Shown: positions 1 through 6,411, counted from the stretch's first letter. The stretch: DNA of 7,348 nt from Thermococcus sp. (GCA_015522395.1 WAMH01000097.1:1-7348), one strand, 5' to 3'. Numbers and translations: made by a program. The notes: generated by a model not told the origin, from the sequence alone.

Positions 1-1
1 G

Positions 2-652
2 GAAGAGGTTCCGGCAGACCTCGTTCTCGTCGCCACCGGAGTCAGGGCGAACGTTGACCTGGCCAAAAAGGCCGGTCTCGAAGTCAGCAGGGGAATAGTC
101 GTCAACGAGCACCTCCAGACGAGCGATCCAGATATTTACGCGATAGGCGACTGTGCCGAGGTCGTTGACGCCGTAACAGGGAAGAGAACGCTCAGCCAGC
201 TTGGAACCTCAGCTGTGAGGATGGCCAAAGTCGCGGCCGAGCACATAGCTGGGAAGGACGTATCGTTTAGGCCCGTCTTCAACACGGCAATAACTGAACT
301 CTTCGGGCTTGAGATAGGCACCTTAGGAATCACCGAGGAGAGGGCCAAGAGGGAGGGGATTGAGGTAGCGGTCGGCAAGTTCAAAGGCTCGACCAAGCCC
401 GAGTATTACCCCGGAGGAAAGCCGATAACCGTCAAGACCATCTTCAGAAAGTCTGACAGAAAACTTATCGGAGCGCAGATAGTCGGAGGCGAGCGGGTCT
501 GGGGCAGGATAATGACGCTTTCTGCGCTGGCGCAGAAGGGGGCTACCGCTGAAGACGTAGCCTATCTTGAGACCGCCTACGCCCCGCCGATAAGCCCGAC
601 GATTGACCCGATAACGGTAGCGGCCGAGATGGCGCTGAGGAGGTTGCGCTGA
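2..652 (+). CDS. FAD-dependent NAD(P)H disulfide oxidoreductase (NADH oxidase / CoA-disulfide reductase family), C-terminal part
   Basis: The frame is open from the window edge to TGA at 650-652, giving 216 residues, roughly the second half of a protein normally about 440 residues long. The visible part starts near the end of the NAD(P)-binding domain (ATGVRAN, residues 11-17). It continues with the second FAD-contact motif (IYAIGDC, about 45-51) and ends with a pyridine-nucleotide-disulfide dimerisation domain (about 92-216), including IGAQIVGG and the C-terminal YAPPISP stretch (Tyr193) typical of CoA-disulfide reductase / NADH oxidase / NAD(P)H:sulfur oxidoreductase relatives. Such cytoplasmic flavoproteins use NAD(P)H to reduce oxygen, CoA disulfide or sulfur/polysulfide. 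The N-terminal part with the redox-active cysteine is outside the window, so the exact substrate cannot be decided. The ATG at 215 is an internal methionine, not the start. Confidence 0.85.
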   Translation, partial: EEVPADLVLVATGVRANVDLAKKAGLEVSRGIVVNEHLQTSDPDIYAIGDCAEVVDAVTGKRTLSQLGTSAVRMAKVAAEHIAGKDVSFRPVFNTAITELFGLEIGTLGITEERAKREGIEVAVGKFKGSTKPEYYPGGKPITVKTIFRKSDRKLIGAQIVGGERVWGRIMTLSALAQKGATAEDVAYLETAYAPPISPTIDPITVAAEMALRRLR

Positions 653-682
653 GTTTTTAGCCTTCCTTCCCAATTTTCCATC
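653..682 (+). promoter_or_regulatory. Short spacer with a T5 run; possible weak TATA element for kptA or 3' end signal of the oxidoreductase gene
   Basis: Only 30 bases separate the two genes. TTTTT at 654-658 lies about 25-29 bases before the kptA ATG. That would suit a TATA-like element for a leaderless transcript, or a U-tract that ends the upstream transcript. No purine-rich ribosome binding site is visible; the bases before the ATG are pyrimidine-rich. The alternative is simple readthrough from the upstream gene. Confidence 0.25.
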
Positions 683-1227
683 ATGAAGCGATTAAACAAA
701 CAAAAGGTCAGCAGGCTGATGGCCTACATCCTTAGGCATTCCCCCGAGGAGTTTGGACTGAAACCTGACGAAAGAGGCTTTGTTCTCCTCGATGAGCTTG
801 TAAGGACACTAAAAACGGCCTATCCCGACGTTGACGAGGAGTTCATACGTGAAATAGTTAAGAACGACCCGAAGGGACGCTATGAGATTAAGGATGGCAA
901 AATCCGCGCCCGCTATGGCCACAGCTATCCCGTCTCTCTGGACCACGGGGAGGACACCGAGAGTCGGGTTTTATACCACGGAACGCCGAGGAAAAACCTG
1001 CCATCATCCTTAAATTGGGGCTTAAGCCAATGAAGCGGCAGTTTGTTCACCTGACAACGAGCAGGAGCGAGGCCCTTGAAACGGGCAGGAGGCGCGGGAG
1101 GAACGTGGTTCTCCTCATAATCGACGCCGACTGCCTGAGAAGAAAGGGACTAAAAATTTACAGGGCCGGGAAGAACGTGCGGCTGGTTGAGAAGGTTCCT
1201 CCGGACTGCATCATTCTTGAAGCCTGA
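683..1227 (+). pseudogene. kptA: RNA 2'-phosphotransferase (KptA/Tpt1), interrupted by a one-base frameshift
   Basis: KptA/Tpt1 removes a 2'-phosphate from RNA with NAD+ as acceptor; its physiological substrate in archaea is uncertain. The first frame runs 683-1033 (116 codons) and carries the N-terminal Arg18-His19 pair, IRARYGHS (Arg75) and the HGT motif (99-101). It then goes out of frame and stops at TGA 1031-1033. The rest of the family continues in the other frame from about 1003 to TGA 1225-1227, with GLKPMKRQFVHL, GRRRGR (expected catalytic Arg region) and a normal C-terminus. Adding one base in the CC at 1001-1002 restores NLPIILKLGL, which fits the family pattern LPxILxxGL, and gives a full-length 181-residue protein. 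Both halves look conserved with no other lesion, so the defect is recent or a sequencing error. The start has no Shine-Dalgarno site and may be leaderless. The 3' end overlaps the convergent MFS gene by 17 bases. Confidence 0.85.
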
Positions 1228-2449
1228 GCGCCAGCAGGAGGGCCAGACCGAGGGGGATGAGACTGCTGAGAAAGTCCAGCTCGAAGCTTATCCCCGCGAG
1301 GTAGCCGCCGATGAGCGGACCAACCACCCAGCCGAGGCTCATCATCGTGTTGAGCAGGCCCATCCCCTGCGCCCTCTCGCTGGCCTTCACCTTCCCCGCC
1401 ACGTAGGCCGAGGTCGAGTTTATCGTCATGACCCACTTTACTCCGGAGAGAAAGGCGACGCCGAAGACGAGCCAGACGTTTTTAACGACCGCGTAGAGGA
1501 AGAAAGCCGCCATGTAACCCACTATCGAGAGGAGGTAAAACCTTCTGGGTCCGTGAGCGTCTATGAGCCTGCCGAGGTAGTAGCCCGTTAAGGCCGCCGC
1601 GAGGCTCTCGATGCCAAAGATAACGCCGACGCTCCAGCCGCCGAAGGTCTTCTCGAAGTAGACGGATGAGACAGCGTAGAACTGACCGCTAGCTATCATG
1701 ACGAGAAGGACGGTGAGGTAGAAAAGGCCGAGGTTCCCGCGCAGGAGCCTCCTGAAGGCGGAACTCCTGACGGTGGCGCGCCAGCCCTCTCTGCCCTCCT
1801 GGACGAGTATCATGCCGAGGAGAGAACGCCTTCCGGTCGGTCTCTCGCGTATCATGAGCACGATGAAGACTGAGGTGAGCAGTAAACCTCCGGAGATGAG
1901 GAAGATGCTCCTAACACCGAGGTAGCCCACAACGGCCGAGCCAATGAAGTTGCCAACCATATAGCCGGCGTTCTCAATGGAGTTGAAGAGGCCGAATATC
2001 GAGCCTGCCCGCGTCGAAAGCTCCGATATAAGTGCCGAGTGAGCCGGCGTCATCGCCGAGCCGAAAACGCCCTGGAGGGTCCTGAGGAGGAGAACCTGTG
2101 CCGGCGAGGAGGCAAAGGCCATCATGGCGTAGAACAACCCCATCGAGCCGAGGCCGAAGGCTATGAAGCCCTTCCTGTTGCCGCTCGAATCGGAGAGCCA
2201 GCCGAAGGGGTACTGGAAGACGGTGGAGGTGACGTTGAAGGCCACGCTGAGAAGACCGACCAAGACCATGCTCGCCCCGAGGTAGCCCATGTAGACGCCG
2301 AGGTAGGGAAAGGCCATCCCGAAAGCCACGTTGGCTATGAACATGCCCACCGCCAGGAAGAAGACGTTCCTCCGCTTAACCCGGAGCTTCTTAAGTTTAA
2401 GCGTCCTCTCGCGCTTTCCCTGAATGACAACCTGTTCTCTCTTGGCCAT
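1211..2449 (-). CDS. Major facilitator superfamily (MFS) transporter
   Basis: This is a 412-residue membrane protein with about 12 hydrophobic segments between residues 29 and 409, the usual MFS length. An MFS motif A is seen after the second helix (GWLSDSSGNRK, about 83-93), and a second copy stands in the C-terminal half (GRLIDAHGPRR, about 293-303). GWVVGPLIGG (373-382) resembles motif C of proton antiporters. A basic central loop (about 201-236) separates the two six-helix halves. The family moves small molecules using ion gradients; nothing here reveals the substrate, though motif C would fit a drug/metabolite exporter. The first 28 residues are very basic (12 Lys/Arg) and should be cytoplasmic. 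The gene lies downstream of the proline dehydrogenase operon on the same strand but has its own TATA box, about 24 bases before the ATG, and no Shine-Dalgarno site. Its last codons overlap the end of kptA on the other strand. Confidence 0.9.
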   Translation of the reverse strand: MAKREQVVIQGKRERTLKLKKLRVKRRNVFFLAVGMFIANVAFGMAFPYLGVYMGYLGASMVLVGLLSVAFNVTSTVFQYPFGWLSDSSGNRKGFIAFGLGSMGLFYAMMAFASSPAQVLLLRTLQGVFGSAMTPAHSALISELSTRAGSIFGLFNSIENAGYMVGNFIGSAVVGYLGVRSIFLISGGLLLTSVFIVLMIRERPTGRRSLLGMILVQEGREGWRATVRSSAFRRLLRGNLGLFYLTVLLVMIASGQFYAVSSVYFEKTFGGWSVGVIFGIESLAAALTGYYLGRLIDAHGPRRFYLLSIVGYMAAFFLYAVVKNVWLVFGVAFLSGVKWVMTINSTSAYVAGKVKASERAQGMGLLNTMMSLGWVVGPLIGGYLAGISFELDFLSSLIPLGLALLLALRLQE

Positions 2450-2472
2450 CGCTCGTGAGAAAGGTAGAGGCC

Positions 2473-2480
2473 TTATAAAA
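2473..2480 (-). promoter_or_regulatory. TATA box of the MFS gene
   Basis: On the minus strand this reads TTTTATAA, preceded by A-rich bases. Its near edge is 24 bases from the ATG at 2449. The expected transcript start, about 25 bases downstream of a TATA box, therefore falls at or beside the start codon, suggesting a leaderless or nearly leaderless mRNA. Confidence 0.6.
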
Positions 2481-2496
2481 TTTCTGTCGAAATGGT

Positions 2497-2506
2497 AAGA
2501 AAAAGG
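2497..2506 (-). terminator. U-tract terminator after the proline dehydrogenase beta gene
   Basis: Read on the minus strand, CCTTTTTCTT begins 7 bases after the beta-subunit stop codon (TGA at 2515-2513). Archaeal transcription commonly stops at such oligo-T stretches without a hairpin. It sits between the operon and the separate TATA box of the MFS gene, which fits two transcription units. Confidence 0.5.
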
Positions 2507-2512
2507 TTGAAG

Positions 2513-3673
2513 TCAGCCCATCTGAAGAGCCTGTCCGCGCAGTTCGCCGCGCTCGAAGCGGTAGGGATCGTACCACCAAGCCGGAAGGTCTGTCTTCCCC
2601 TTCGTGACGAGATCGGCGACCATCTCGGCAACCGCCGGAGCCATCATGAAGCCGTGACCGGAGAAGCCGGCGGCAATGTAGTAGTCGCCCAGCTCATTGA
2701 TCTTTCCTATAACGGGGTTGCTGTCCGGGGTCTTGGCATAGTAGCCGGCCCACGTCCTCAGGATCAGGAGTTCCCTTAAAGCGGGAATTATCTTGGTGAA
2801 GTAGTAGCTGACCTCGCGCATGAACTCGTAGGTCGGGTTCAGGTCGTAGGTCGGGCCTAACTCGTAGCCGACACCGCCGATGACGCCGCCGTGGGCCGTC
2901 TGGGTGAGGTACGCGTGGCCGTAGCGGAAGGAGATGACCATCGGCATTATCGAACCTCTCTCTATGGGCTGGGTGATAACAGCCTGGTGCTTGTAAGGTT
3001 CTATCGGAATCTTCGTCCTTATCCCTGCCATAGCGTTGATGAGCTTGGCCCAGGCGTTGGTGGCGTTGATGACCGTTCCGGTCTTTATCGTCCCTCTATC
3101 CGTCTTGAGACCCTTAATCTCGCCGTTTTCTATGATGAAGTCCTTCACTTCGGTGTACTCCACCAGCTTCGCCCCGAACTCCTCCGCCTTTATCGCGAAC
3201 TTTGCGGTTGACTGGAAGGGACTGGCCTTTCCGTCGGTCGGGTTCCAGGAAGCGGCAACAACCTCGCTGATGTCCAAAAGCGGAACTATCTCCTTCGCTT
3301 CCTCCGGGGTTATGAGCCTCGTCGGGACTCCAAAGCGGTTTTGGATGGCTATGTTCCTCTTGAAGGTCTCAACCTCCCGGTCATCGTAGAGCAGGAAGAG
3401 GTAACCGGTCTGCTCGAAGGAGAAATCATACTCCTCGCTGTACTTCTTCCAAAGCTCGACCGAGCGCTTCATCGTCTGGACGTTCGCCTCGTCGTTGAAC
3501 TGCTGTCTTATGCCCGTTCCACAGCGGAAGGTCGAGCCAGAACCGATGAAGCGCTTCTCGATGACCGTAACTTCTTCCCCTCGCTTTGCAAGCTCGTGGG
3601 CTATCGTTACTCCGACTATTCCACCACCGATGACCGTTATCTCGCTCCTTTCAGGAAGGCTTCTCGTCGGCAT
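2513..3673 (-). CDS. L-proline dehydrogenase complex, beta subunit (FAD-dependent, DAO family)
   Basis: This is a flavoprotein of the D-amino-acid oxidase / sarcosine oxidase beta fold, 386 residues from the preferred ATG at 3673. A Rossmann FAD motif lies at the N-terminus (VIGGGIVG, glycines at 16-21) with the ribose-binding acid in VIEK (Glu39). GSTFRCGTGIRQQF (about 46-59) is in the flavin region, and a C-terminal GFSGHGF (about 336-342) closes the FAD site. Length, the RTWAGYYAKTPDSNP stretch and the adjacent alpha gene match the beta subunit of the Pyrococcus horikoshii FAD/FMN/ATP proline dehydrogenase (PDH1), which oxidises L-proline to pyrroline-5-carboxylate. A GTG at 3679 could also start the frame, but the GGAGG is only 2 bases from it and 8 bases from the ATG. 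The gene follows alpha after 2 bases. Another amine substrate such as sarcosine or hydroxyproline cannot be excluded from sequence alone. Confidence 0.85.
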   Translation of the reverse strand: MPTRSLPERSEITVIGGGIVGVTIAHELAKRGEEVTVIEKRFIGSGSTFRCGTGIRQQFNDEANVQTMKRSVELWKKYSEEYDFSFEQTGYLFLLYDDREVETFKRNIAIQNRFGVPTRLITPEEAKEIVPLLDISEVVAASWNPTDGKASPFQSTAKFAIKAEEFGAKLVEYTEVKDFIIENGEIKGLKTDRGTIKTGTVINATNAWAKLINAMAGIRTKIPIEPYKHQAVITQPIERGSIMPMVISFRYGHAYLTQTAHGGVIGGVGYELGPTYDLNPTYEFMREVSYYFTKIIPALRELLILRTWAGYYAKTPDSNPVIGKINELGDYYIAAGFSGHGFMMAPAVAEMVADLVTKGKTDLPAWWYDPYRFERGELRGQALQMG

Positions 3674-3675
3674 CT

Positions 3676-5154
3676 TCACTCCCTCCCGGCGACGACCTTC
3701 ATCTTGACGTTCTTTATCGGCGGCCTCGCGACCGGTATGTCAAGCCTGCCCATCGGAAGCCCGCTCCTCTGCGAGACGACCTGCGCGCCGTTGAAGAGGC
3801 AGAAGCGACCCTGGCAGAAGCCCATCGCGAGATGCGTTAAGCGCTTGATTATCTGAAGGTCGGTTATTCCCGCTTTGACCACATCATCAACCTTCTTAAG
3901 CGAGACATCACAGCCGCAGAGGTGCACATCCTCGGCGTTAAAACTGTCGAGCTGGAACCTCGGGCGCGGCCTCGCAACAGGCTCGTAGTCCCCCAGCTTT
4001 TCCCTATAAACGCACGGCTCGGCCTCAAAGCCGAACTCGCTGAGGATGTAAGCTCCGACAAGCTTGCCCTCGATGTAGTTAGCGTAGTGCGGCTTAATCC
4101 CGGCGGCGCTTCCGGCAACGTAGATTCCATCGCGGATCCTGTGCTCGTCGTCGAGTATCGGCGTGTAATAGCCGCGCTTGAAGCGGAGTTTTCCGCCCGC
4201 CTGGGTTACGGGGTTTATGTCTGGTATCCTTCCGTCGGCCATTATGACCGCATCAACCTCGTAGACGTTGCCGTTCTCGTCAATGAGGCGCTCCACTCTC
4301 TCCTTCCCCTCGACGCGCTTTGGATTGGGAACCACGACGTAATCTATGCCCCAGCGGTCGAGTTCGGCGGTTATCTCATCCGGGAACGCTCCGAGGACCG
4401 CGACCTTCCTGCCCGGGGCGACGTTCCAGAGGTTGAGAACCTCCAACGCGTCGCTCCTCCTGAAGACGCCGGGGTAATCGTTGTTCTCGAAGAGCATTAT
4501 CGAATCAACGGCTCCCGTAGCTAAAACGACGCGCTTGGCCATGAATTCTATGAGCTGGTCGTTTCTGACCGCAGGAACGAGGAAGTACTCTCCTTTATCG
4601 AAGACGCCCAGAGCTGAAGTCTTGAGGAAAACCCTGACGTTCTCGGGGAAGTCCGTGAGCTTCTCTATCACCTCCCTCGGGTCTCCAAAGCCTTCCTGCT
4701 CGACTCCCTTGAGCCACATATCGCCGCCGAGCCAGGTTCTCTCGTCGATGAGCGCAACGGTGAGCTTTCCCCCGATCTCCTCAACGACGCCAAGTCCGGC
4801 CGGGCCGGCGCCGATAACTGCCACATCAACGACGTAGCGGAGAACGGGCTTGCCCTCGTCTATCTTCACCTGCTCCTGGAACTCGTCGTAGCGCTGTCTC
4901 TCGATTTTCATGCCGTCCATGAGCTTGAGCTTCCTGCCGTTGACGTTCTTAACGCCGTTCACCTTGATGGGAAGCGGGCCGAAGGTAAACGCTCCGCGCT
5001 TCCTCCCCTCCGTGCTCATTGTGAGCCAGTAGACGCCGTTGGCGAGCATTGCAACAGGGAACTTCTCGCCTTCATAGGCTTCGTAGGGCTTTCCCTCGAA
5101 GTAAATCGTGATCCTCTTAGAAGGGTCCTTCTCGGTAAGGTCGAGCGGTCTCAT
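3676..5154 (-). CDS. L-proline dehydrogenase complex, alpha subunit (NAD(P)H-oxidoreductase-like, BFD-type Fe-S domain)
   Basis: 492 residues from the ATG at 5154. Residues about 12-87 resemble the ferredoxin-like N-terminal domain of sarcosine oxidase alpha but contain no cysteine. Residues about 109-375 form a two-dinucleotide-fold flavoprotein with GAGPAG at 115-120, LATG at 211-214, a degenerate second glycine motif (VLGAFPDE, about 253-260) and IYVAGSAAG (344-352). The C-terminal domain has four cysteines, CGC (413, 415) and CQGRFC (447, 452), in the BFD-like [2Fe-2S] arrangement. In the Pyrococcus PDH1 complex, alpha pairs with beta as a hetero-octamer and helps transfer electrons from the beta FAD. 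An upstream ATG at 5187 would add 11 residues, but it lies before the transcript start predicted from the TATA box, while the ATG at 5154 has a strong GAGGTGAG site 3 bases away. It is cotranscribed with beta. HcnB/nopaline-oxidase-like paralogues are the main alternative family names. Confidence 0.85.
   Translation of the reverse strand: MRPLDLTEKDPSKRITIYFEGKPYEAYEGEKFPVAMLANGVYWLTMSTEGRKRGAFTFGPLPIKVNGVKNVNGRKLKLMDGMKIERQRYDEFQEQVKIDEGKPVLRYVVDVAVIGAGPAGLGVVEEIGGKLTVALIDERTWLGGDMWLKGVEQEGFGDPREVIEKLTDFPENVRVFLKTSALGVFDKGEYFLVPAVRNDQLIEFMAKRVVLATGAVDSIMLFENNDYPGVFRRSDALEVLNLWNVAPGRKVAVLGAFPDEITAELDRWGIDYVVVPNPKRVEGKERVERLIDENGNVYEVDAVIMADGRIPDINPVTQAGGKLRFKRGYYTPILDDEHRIRDGIYVAGSAAGIKPHYANYIEGKLVGAYILSEFGFEAEPCVYREKLGDYEPVARPRPRFQLDSFNAEDVHLCGCDVSLKKVDDVVKAGITDLQIIKRLTHLAMGFCQGRFCLFNGAQVVSQRSGLPMGRLDIPVARPPIKNVKMKVVAGRE
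3681..3687 (-). promoter_or_regulatory. Ribosome binding site of the beta-subunit gene (decides the start)
   Basis: Minus strand GGGAGGG, lying within the last codons of the alpha gene. Its GGAGG core is 8 bases from the ATG at 3673 but only 2 bases from the alternative GTG at 3679, so the ATG is preferred. Confidence 0.6.
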
Positions 5155-5157
5155 GCT

Positions 5158-5165
5158 CTCACCTC
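5158..5165 (-). promoter_or_regulatory. Ribosome binding site of the proline dehydrogenase alpha gene (decides the start)
   Basis: Minus strand GAGGTGAG, complementary to the archaeal 16S rRNA 3' end and 3 bases before the ATG at 5154. The upstream in-frame ATG at 5187 has no such site. Confidence 0.7.
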
Positions 5166-5201
5166 GAAAATTTAACCTGCGTGCCAACTTATACAGCAGT
5201 G

Positions 5202-5209
5202 CTTATAAA
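5202..5209 (-). promoter_or_regulatory. TATA box of the proline dehydrogenase operon
   Basis: Minus strand TTTATAAG in the 78-base gap between the GTPase stop codon and the alpha start. The expected transcript start is near base 5180, which leaves a leader of about 26 bases containing the ribosome binding site. This supports transcription of the operon independent of the upstream GTPase gene. Confidence 0.65.
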
Positions 5210-5232
5210 CGTTGAGATGAACATGGAAGAAG

Positions 5233-6399
5233 CTACCTGGCGTGAATCTCCACTATGTCCCCATCTTCTAAAACGTGATCCGCCCCAACCCTCTGGCCAG
5301 GAAACTTGACGCTCCTGCCCCAGACGCGCGCGTAGCGGAAGTTCTTGGCGAAGTCCTTGTGTATCCTCTCCGCCAAATCCATGACCGTCGAGCCTTTCTT
5401 GAGTGGCACGGGTGGATAGGCCGGCTCCTCGCCGGGGCTTTTCGTGAAAACCCTGATTATTCCAGCTAATTCATAAAGCTCGTCCTTCAGCTTGTCGAGC
5501 TGTATTTTCCGCTTAGCGGAGACAGGGATTATCTTGAAGCGGTCGCCGTAGGCTTTAACCAGCTTCTCATAGTTCTCCTTGCTGCCTGGGGCGTCGCCCT
5601 TGTTGGCTATGATTATGGCCCTCCTCCAGACGAGGCTCTCGTCAAGGGCATCCGCAATCTCCTCCAGCGTTACAGGCTCCTTTACAGTCAGCTCCGCAGA
5701 ATGAATCCTCTCGTCGCGGAGTATCTTCATGACCTCGCTCACGTCGCCCTTTATGTTCTCGACGCCGTTGATCACTATGCCCCCCATGGCGGTTCTCTTC
5801 ACCTCAACCCTGGGACGGCGCTTGTTGACCTTTATCCCCGCCCTCTCAAACTCGCGCAGGAGGGTCTCCATCTGATTAACGGGGTCCCTTGAGAGGTCCA
5901 CAACGATGGCTATGGCGTCGGCATTCCTTATCACGCTCAAAAGCTGCGGTCCCATACCTTTTCCGAGGGCCGCCCCCTCAACAAGGCCGGGAACCTCGAC
6001 GAGCTGAATCTGAACGTCCCTGTGGTGCATCATGCCCGGAATCGGCTGGACGGTTGTGAAGGCGTAGTCGGCCACATCGGCATCGACGTTCGTGAGCGCC
6101 CTGAGGAGCGAGCTTTTGCCAACGTTTGGCAAACCAACGAGAACTATTTGGGCGGCACCCTCCTTCCTAACGGCTATCGACGGGCCACCGCCGCCCTTTT
6201 TCATCTGCCTCTGCTTCTCAAGCTCCTTTCTGAGCTCCGAGAGCTTTCGCTTTATCTGGAGTCGAAGCTTCTCCGTCCCCTTGTGCTTTGGAACTGTGGC
6301 GTACATCTTCTCAAGGGCACGTATCTTCTCGGGAATCGTCTTGGCCCTGTGGTACTCCTCCTCCGCCGCAAGGTATTCCGCTGTCACGTTCGTTGGCAT
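5233..6399 (-). CDS. DRG/OBG-like GTP-binding protein with C-terminal TGS domain
   Basis: 388 residues from the ATG at 6399, the usual length for archaeal DRG-type GTPases. The N-terminal 70 residues are a charged helical segment (likely helix-turn-helix or coiled coil), followed by a glycine-rich linker. GTPase motifs are in order: P-loop GLPNVGKSS (89-97), switch I AFTTVQPIPG (113-122), G3 as EVPGLVEGA (135-143), NKGD (266-269) and SAK (294-296). An insert of about 175-255 precedes G4, as in DRG proteins. Residues about 316-388 form a TGS domain ending DGDIVEIHAR. This cytoplasmic family binds ribosomes and assists translation or growth control; the precise role in archaea is not shown here. 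A GTG at 6402 is the alternative start, but the GGAGGG site is better spaced for the ATG. The G3 glutamate replaces the usual aspartate. It is divergently transcribed from the Lrp-type regulator. Confidence 0.9.
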   Translation of the reverse strand: MPTNVTAEYLAAEEEYHRAKTIPEKIRALEKMYATVPKHKGTEKLRLQIKRKLSELRKELEKQRQMKKGGGGPSIAVRKEGAAQIVLVGLPNVGKSSLLRALTNVDADVADYAFTTVQPIPGMMHHRDVQIQLVEVPGLVEGAALGKGMGPQLLSVIRNADAIAIVVDLSRDPVNQMETLLREFERAGIKVNKRRPRVEVKRTAMGGIVINGVENIKGDVSEVMKILRDERIHSAELTVKEPVTLEEIADALDESLVWRRAIIIANKGDAPGSKENYEKLVKAYGDRFKIIPVSAKRKIQLDKLKDELYELAGIIRVFTKSPGEEPAYPPVPLKKGSTVMDLAERIHKDFAKNFRYARVWGRSVKFPGQRVGADHVLEDGDIVEIHAR

Positions 6400-6405
6400 C
6401 ACTGA

Positions 6406-6411
6406 CCCTCC
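6406..6411 (-). promoter_or_regulatory. Ribosome binding site of the GTPase gene
   Basis: Minus strand GGAGGG, 6 bases before the ATG at 6399 and 3 bases before the alternative GTG at 6402. The spacing favours the ATG. Confidence 0.6.

Noticed and set aside
323..673. 116-codon minus-strand open frame
   Set aside because: It is antisense to the oxidoreductase gene, basic and low in structure signals, with no promoter.
1015..1227. Separate 70-codon gene on the plus strand
   Set aside because: It encodes the C-terminal half of KptA in the shifted frame, has no start signal of its own and continues the family sequence upstream of its methionine.
1158..1591. Overlapping open frames on both strands around the end of kptA and the MFS gene
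   Set aside because: Compositions are low-complexity and charged (for example many Glu, His and Arg), as expected from reading a membrane-protein gene in the wrong frame.
2039..2458. 139-codon plus-strand open frame
   Set aside because: It is antisense to the first part of the MFS gene, rich in Glu, Gly and His, with no start signals.
3341..3856. 171-codon open frame on the plus strand
   Set aside because: It is antisense across the alpha/beta junction of the operon, with no family features.
3922..4524. 200-codon open frame on the plus strand
   Set aside because: It lies antisense within the proline dehydrogenase alpha gene, with no promoter, ribosome site or recognisable motif; GC-rich coding DNA often leaves such frames open.
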